Assembly (NCBI RefSeq): GCF_001625305.1
Contig: NW_017804431.1
Span: forward strand, 924,096 to 988,095
Length of the DNA: 64,000 bases
Direction of reading: 5' to 3'
Origin: Branchiostoma belcheri
Lineage: Eukaryota; Chordata; Leptocardii; Amphioxiformes; Branchiostomatidae
A program made the translations under genes and the position numbers. Under the pieces are notes generated by a model. It saw only the letters and a program-made list of their open reading frames with translations, was not told the DNA's origin and ran no database searches. Positions 63,191 to 64,000 of the stretch are shown here, one piece after another; the stretch's first letter is position 1, and every line of letters begins with the position of its first letter.

Positions 63191-64000
63191 CATCCCGTCT
63201 CCCTTCCCCCGGTCATTCGTGCTTCCACACCTAGCTTGTGTGGCAGCATTTTTTCTAGGCTCCTCTTGCTTCTTCTTCTGTTCTCGAGCGACTCCCGTTC
63301 ATTCCCACTACGATGCCCAAGGCCAAGTCCAAGTCGCGCCGGAGCCCGCGTTCCTCCACACGGTCGTCTTCGACAGCTTCCGAGGCACTGGCCGGAGGGA
63401 GCAAACCCCGTCCTACGGAGGAAATCGACAGTTCTTCCTCCGATTCAGAGGATCCCACTCGCAAAGACAAGACACGCCGTGGCCCACCGCGCTTTCTGGA
63501 CATTCCCCCTCCCTCCGACAAGAACCTGGAGCAGTCCCATCAAGCGCAGATCCTGGCCGCCATCACCCGCCTAGAAGAGCGACAATCGTCGGTGGATCTC
63601 AGGATACAATCTCTCCAATCCGAGATCCGTGCTACCAGCAACCCAACTTCCGCATCACCGGCCATTTCCTGGCGCCACGATTCCAACAAGTACAACCACA
63701 ACTTTAACACTAAGATCCAGAGCCAACTCCAACAGGCGCGTGCGACCAAGTCAGCGGACGAAAGGACAAGATCCTGGACCAAGCTATAGGTGAGCTAACT
63801 TCCCGCAACAGGGACATACTTTTGGCCGACAAGGCTTCCTGGTCGGCCGTTAATATTTTCCACTCTAACAACGCCCTCCCTTTTGCCAACAAGGAGGAAG
63901 AGCAGCGGTGGCAAAAAGCAGTCGACGAGGACAGACGCCGGTACTCTAACAAACCCTCCTCTTCCTACAGGTCTAACAATAGACGCACCCCATACGACTC
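63191..64000 (+). mobile_element. DIRS-like retroelement, 5' end, continues past the window
   Basis: A pyrimidine-rich CCCCCATCCCGTCTCCC leader precedes a Gag-type ORF. Nothing of RT or recombinase is seen because the window ends. It lies antisense to the Ig receptor gene, probably inside its next intron. Confidence 0.6.
63313..64000 (+). pseudogene. DIRS-like Gag, frameshifted, partial
   Basis: The ORF starts MPKAKSKSRRSPRSSTRSSS (basic/serine-rich), then DSSSSDSED, a predicted coiled coil (QILAAITRLEERQSSVDLRI) and a linker, and stops at 63789. From about 63755 another frame continues without a stop to the window edge: KDKILDQAIGELTSRN, LLADKASWSAVNIFHSN, EEEQRWQKAVDEDRRRY. The 'ADK/R...W..V..F ...E..R..KA' pattern is what I associate with DIRS-type Gag proteins. 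A single indel near 63750 joins the parts. It could be a real disabling change or a sequence error. Confidence 0.6.

Noticed and set aside
1-64000. CRISPR array, bacterial operons or phage
   Set aside because: The spaced repeats are contiguous tandem units without unique spacers; the genes have introns and the coding density is very low.

Overview
The window looks like nuclear genomic DNA of an invertebrate chordate, most likely a lancelet (Branchiostoma). Genes are intron-containing and sparse, with GT-AG introns of about 0.4-4 kb. Non-coding DNA is dominated by short tandem duplications, TIR/foldback mini-elements, tRNA-derived SINEs and scraps of LINE and DIRS-like retroelements. A dispersed minisatellite with an exact 50-bp unit recalls the 10-bp-multiple minisatellites described in amphioxus. 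The species call is inference; no marker gene is present.

0-4.6 kb: minisatellite, SINE, MITEs and small tandem repeats. 4.6-9.15 kb (minus): a nearly full-length non-LTR retrotransposon whose single reading frame begins with a J-domain-like fold, then a second N-terminal domain, an AP-endonuclease, a reverse transcriptase and a C-terminal Cys/His motif. A 446-base assembly gap (7972-8417) splits it. This is the most unusual object in the window. 9.2-30 kb: no host gene recognised. This stretch holds tandem arrays (215, 400, 187, 198, 170 and 170 bp), LINE 3' ends, a broken DIRS-like tyrosine recombinase, a 231-bp palindrome and MITEs.

30.9-34.0 kb (plus): a two-exon gene for a secreted, acidic, proline-containing coiled-coil protein of 252 residues that I cannot assign to a family. 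Pieces of both its exons are duplicated as non-coding copies beside it. 34-44 kb: repeats, including a piggyBac-type MITE and a duplicated segment in which one copy lost half of a hairpin.

44.27-62.8 kb (minus): the 3' nine exons of a transmembrane immunoglobulin-superfamily receptor resembling the Kirrel/nephrin group. It has two Ig domains split by introns, a TM helix and a long cytoplasmic tail ending in a 15-residue tyrosine repeat with (S/T)P(D/E)YT motifs. All nine exons join in phase to give 480 codons; the 5' part lies beyond the window. Its introns hold minisatellites, MITEs and two long tandem arrays. 63.3-64 kb (plus): the start of a DIRS-like Gag ORF, frameshifted and running off the window.

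The two host genes are in opposite orientations, about 10 kb apart, with no sign that they act together.
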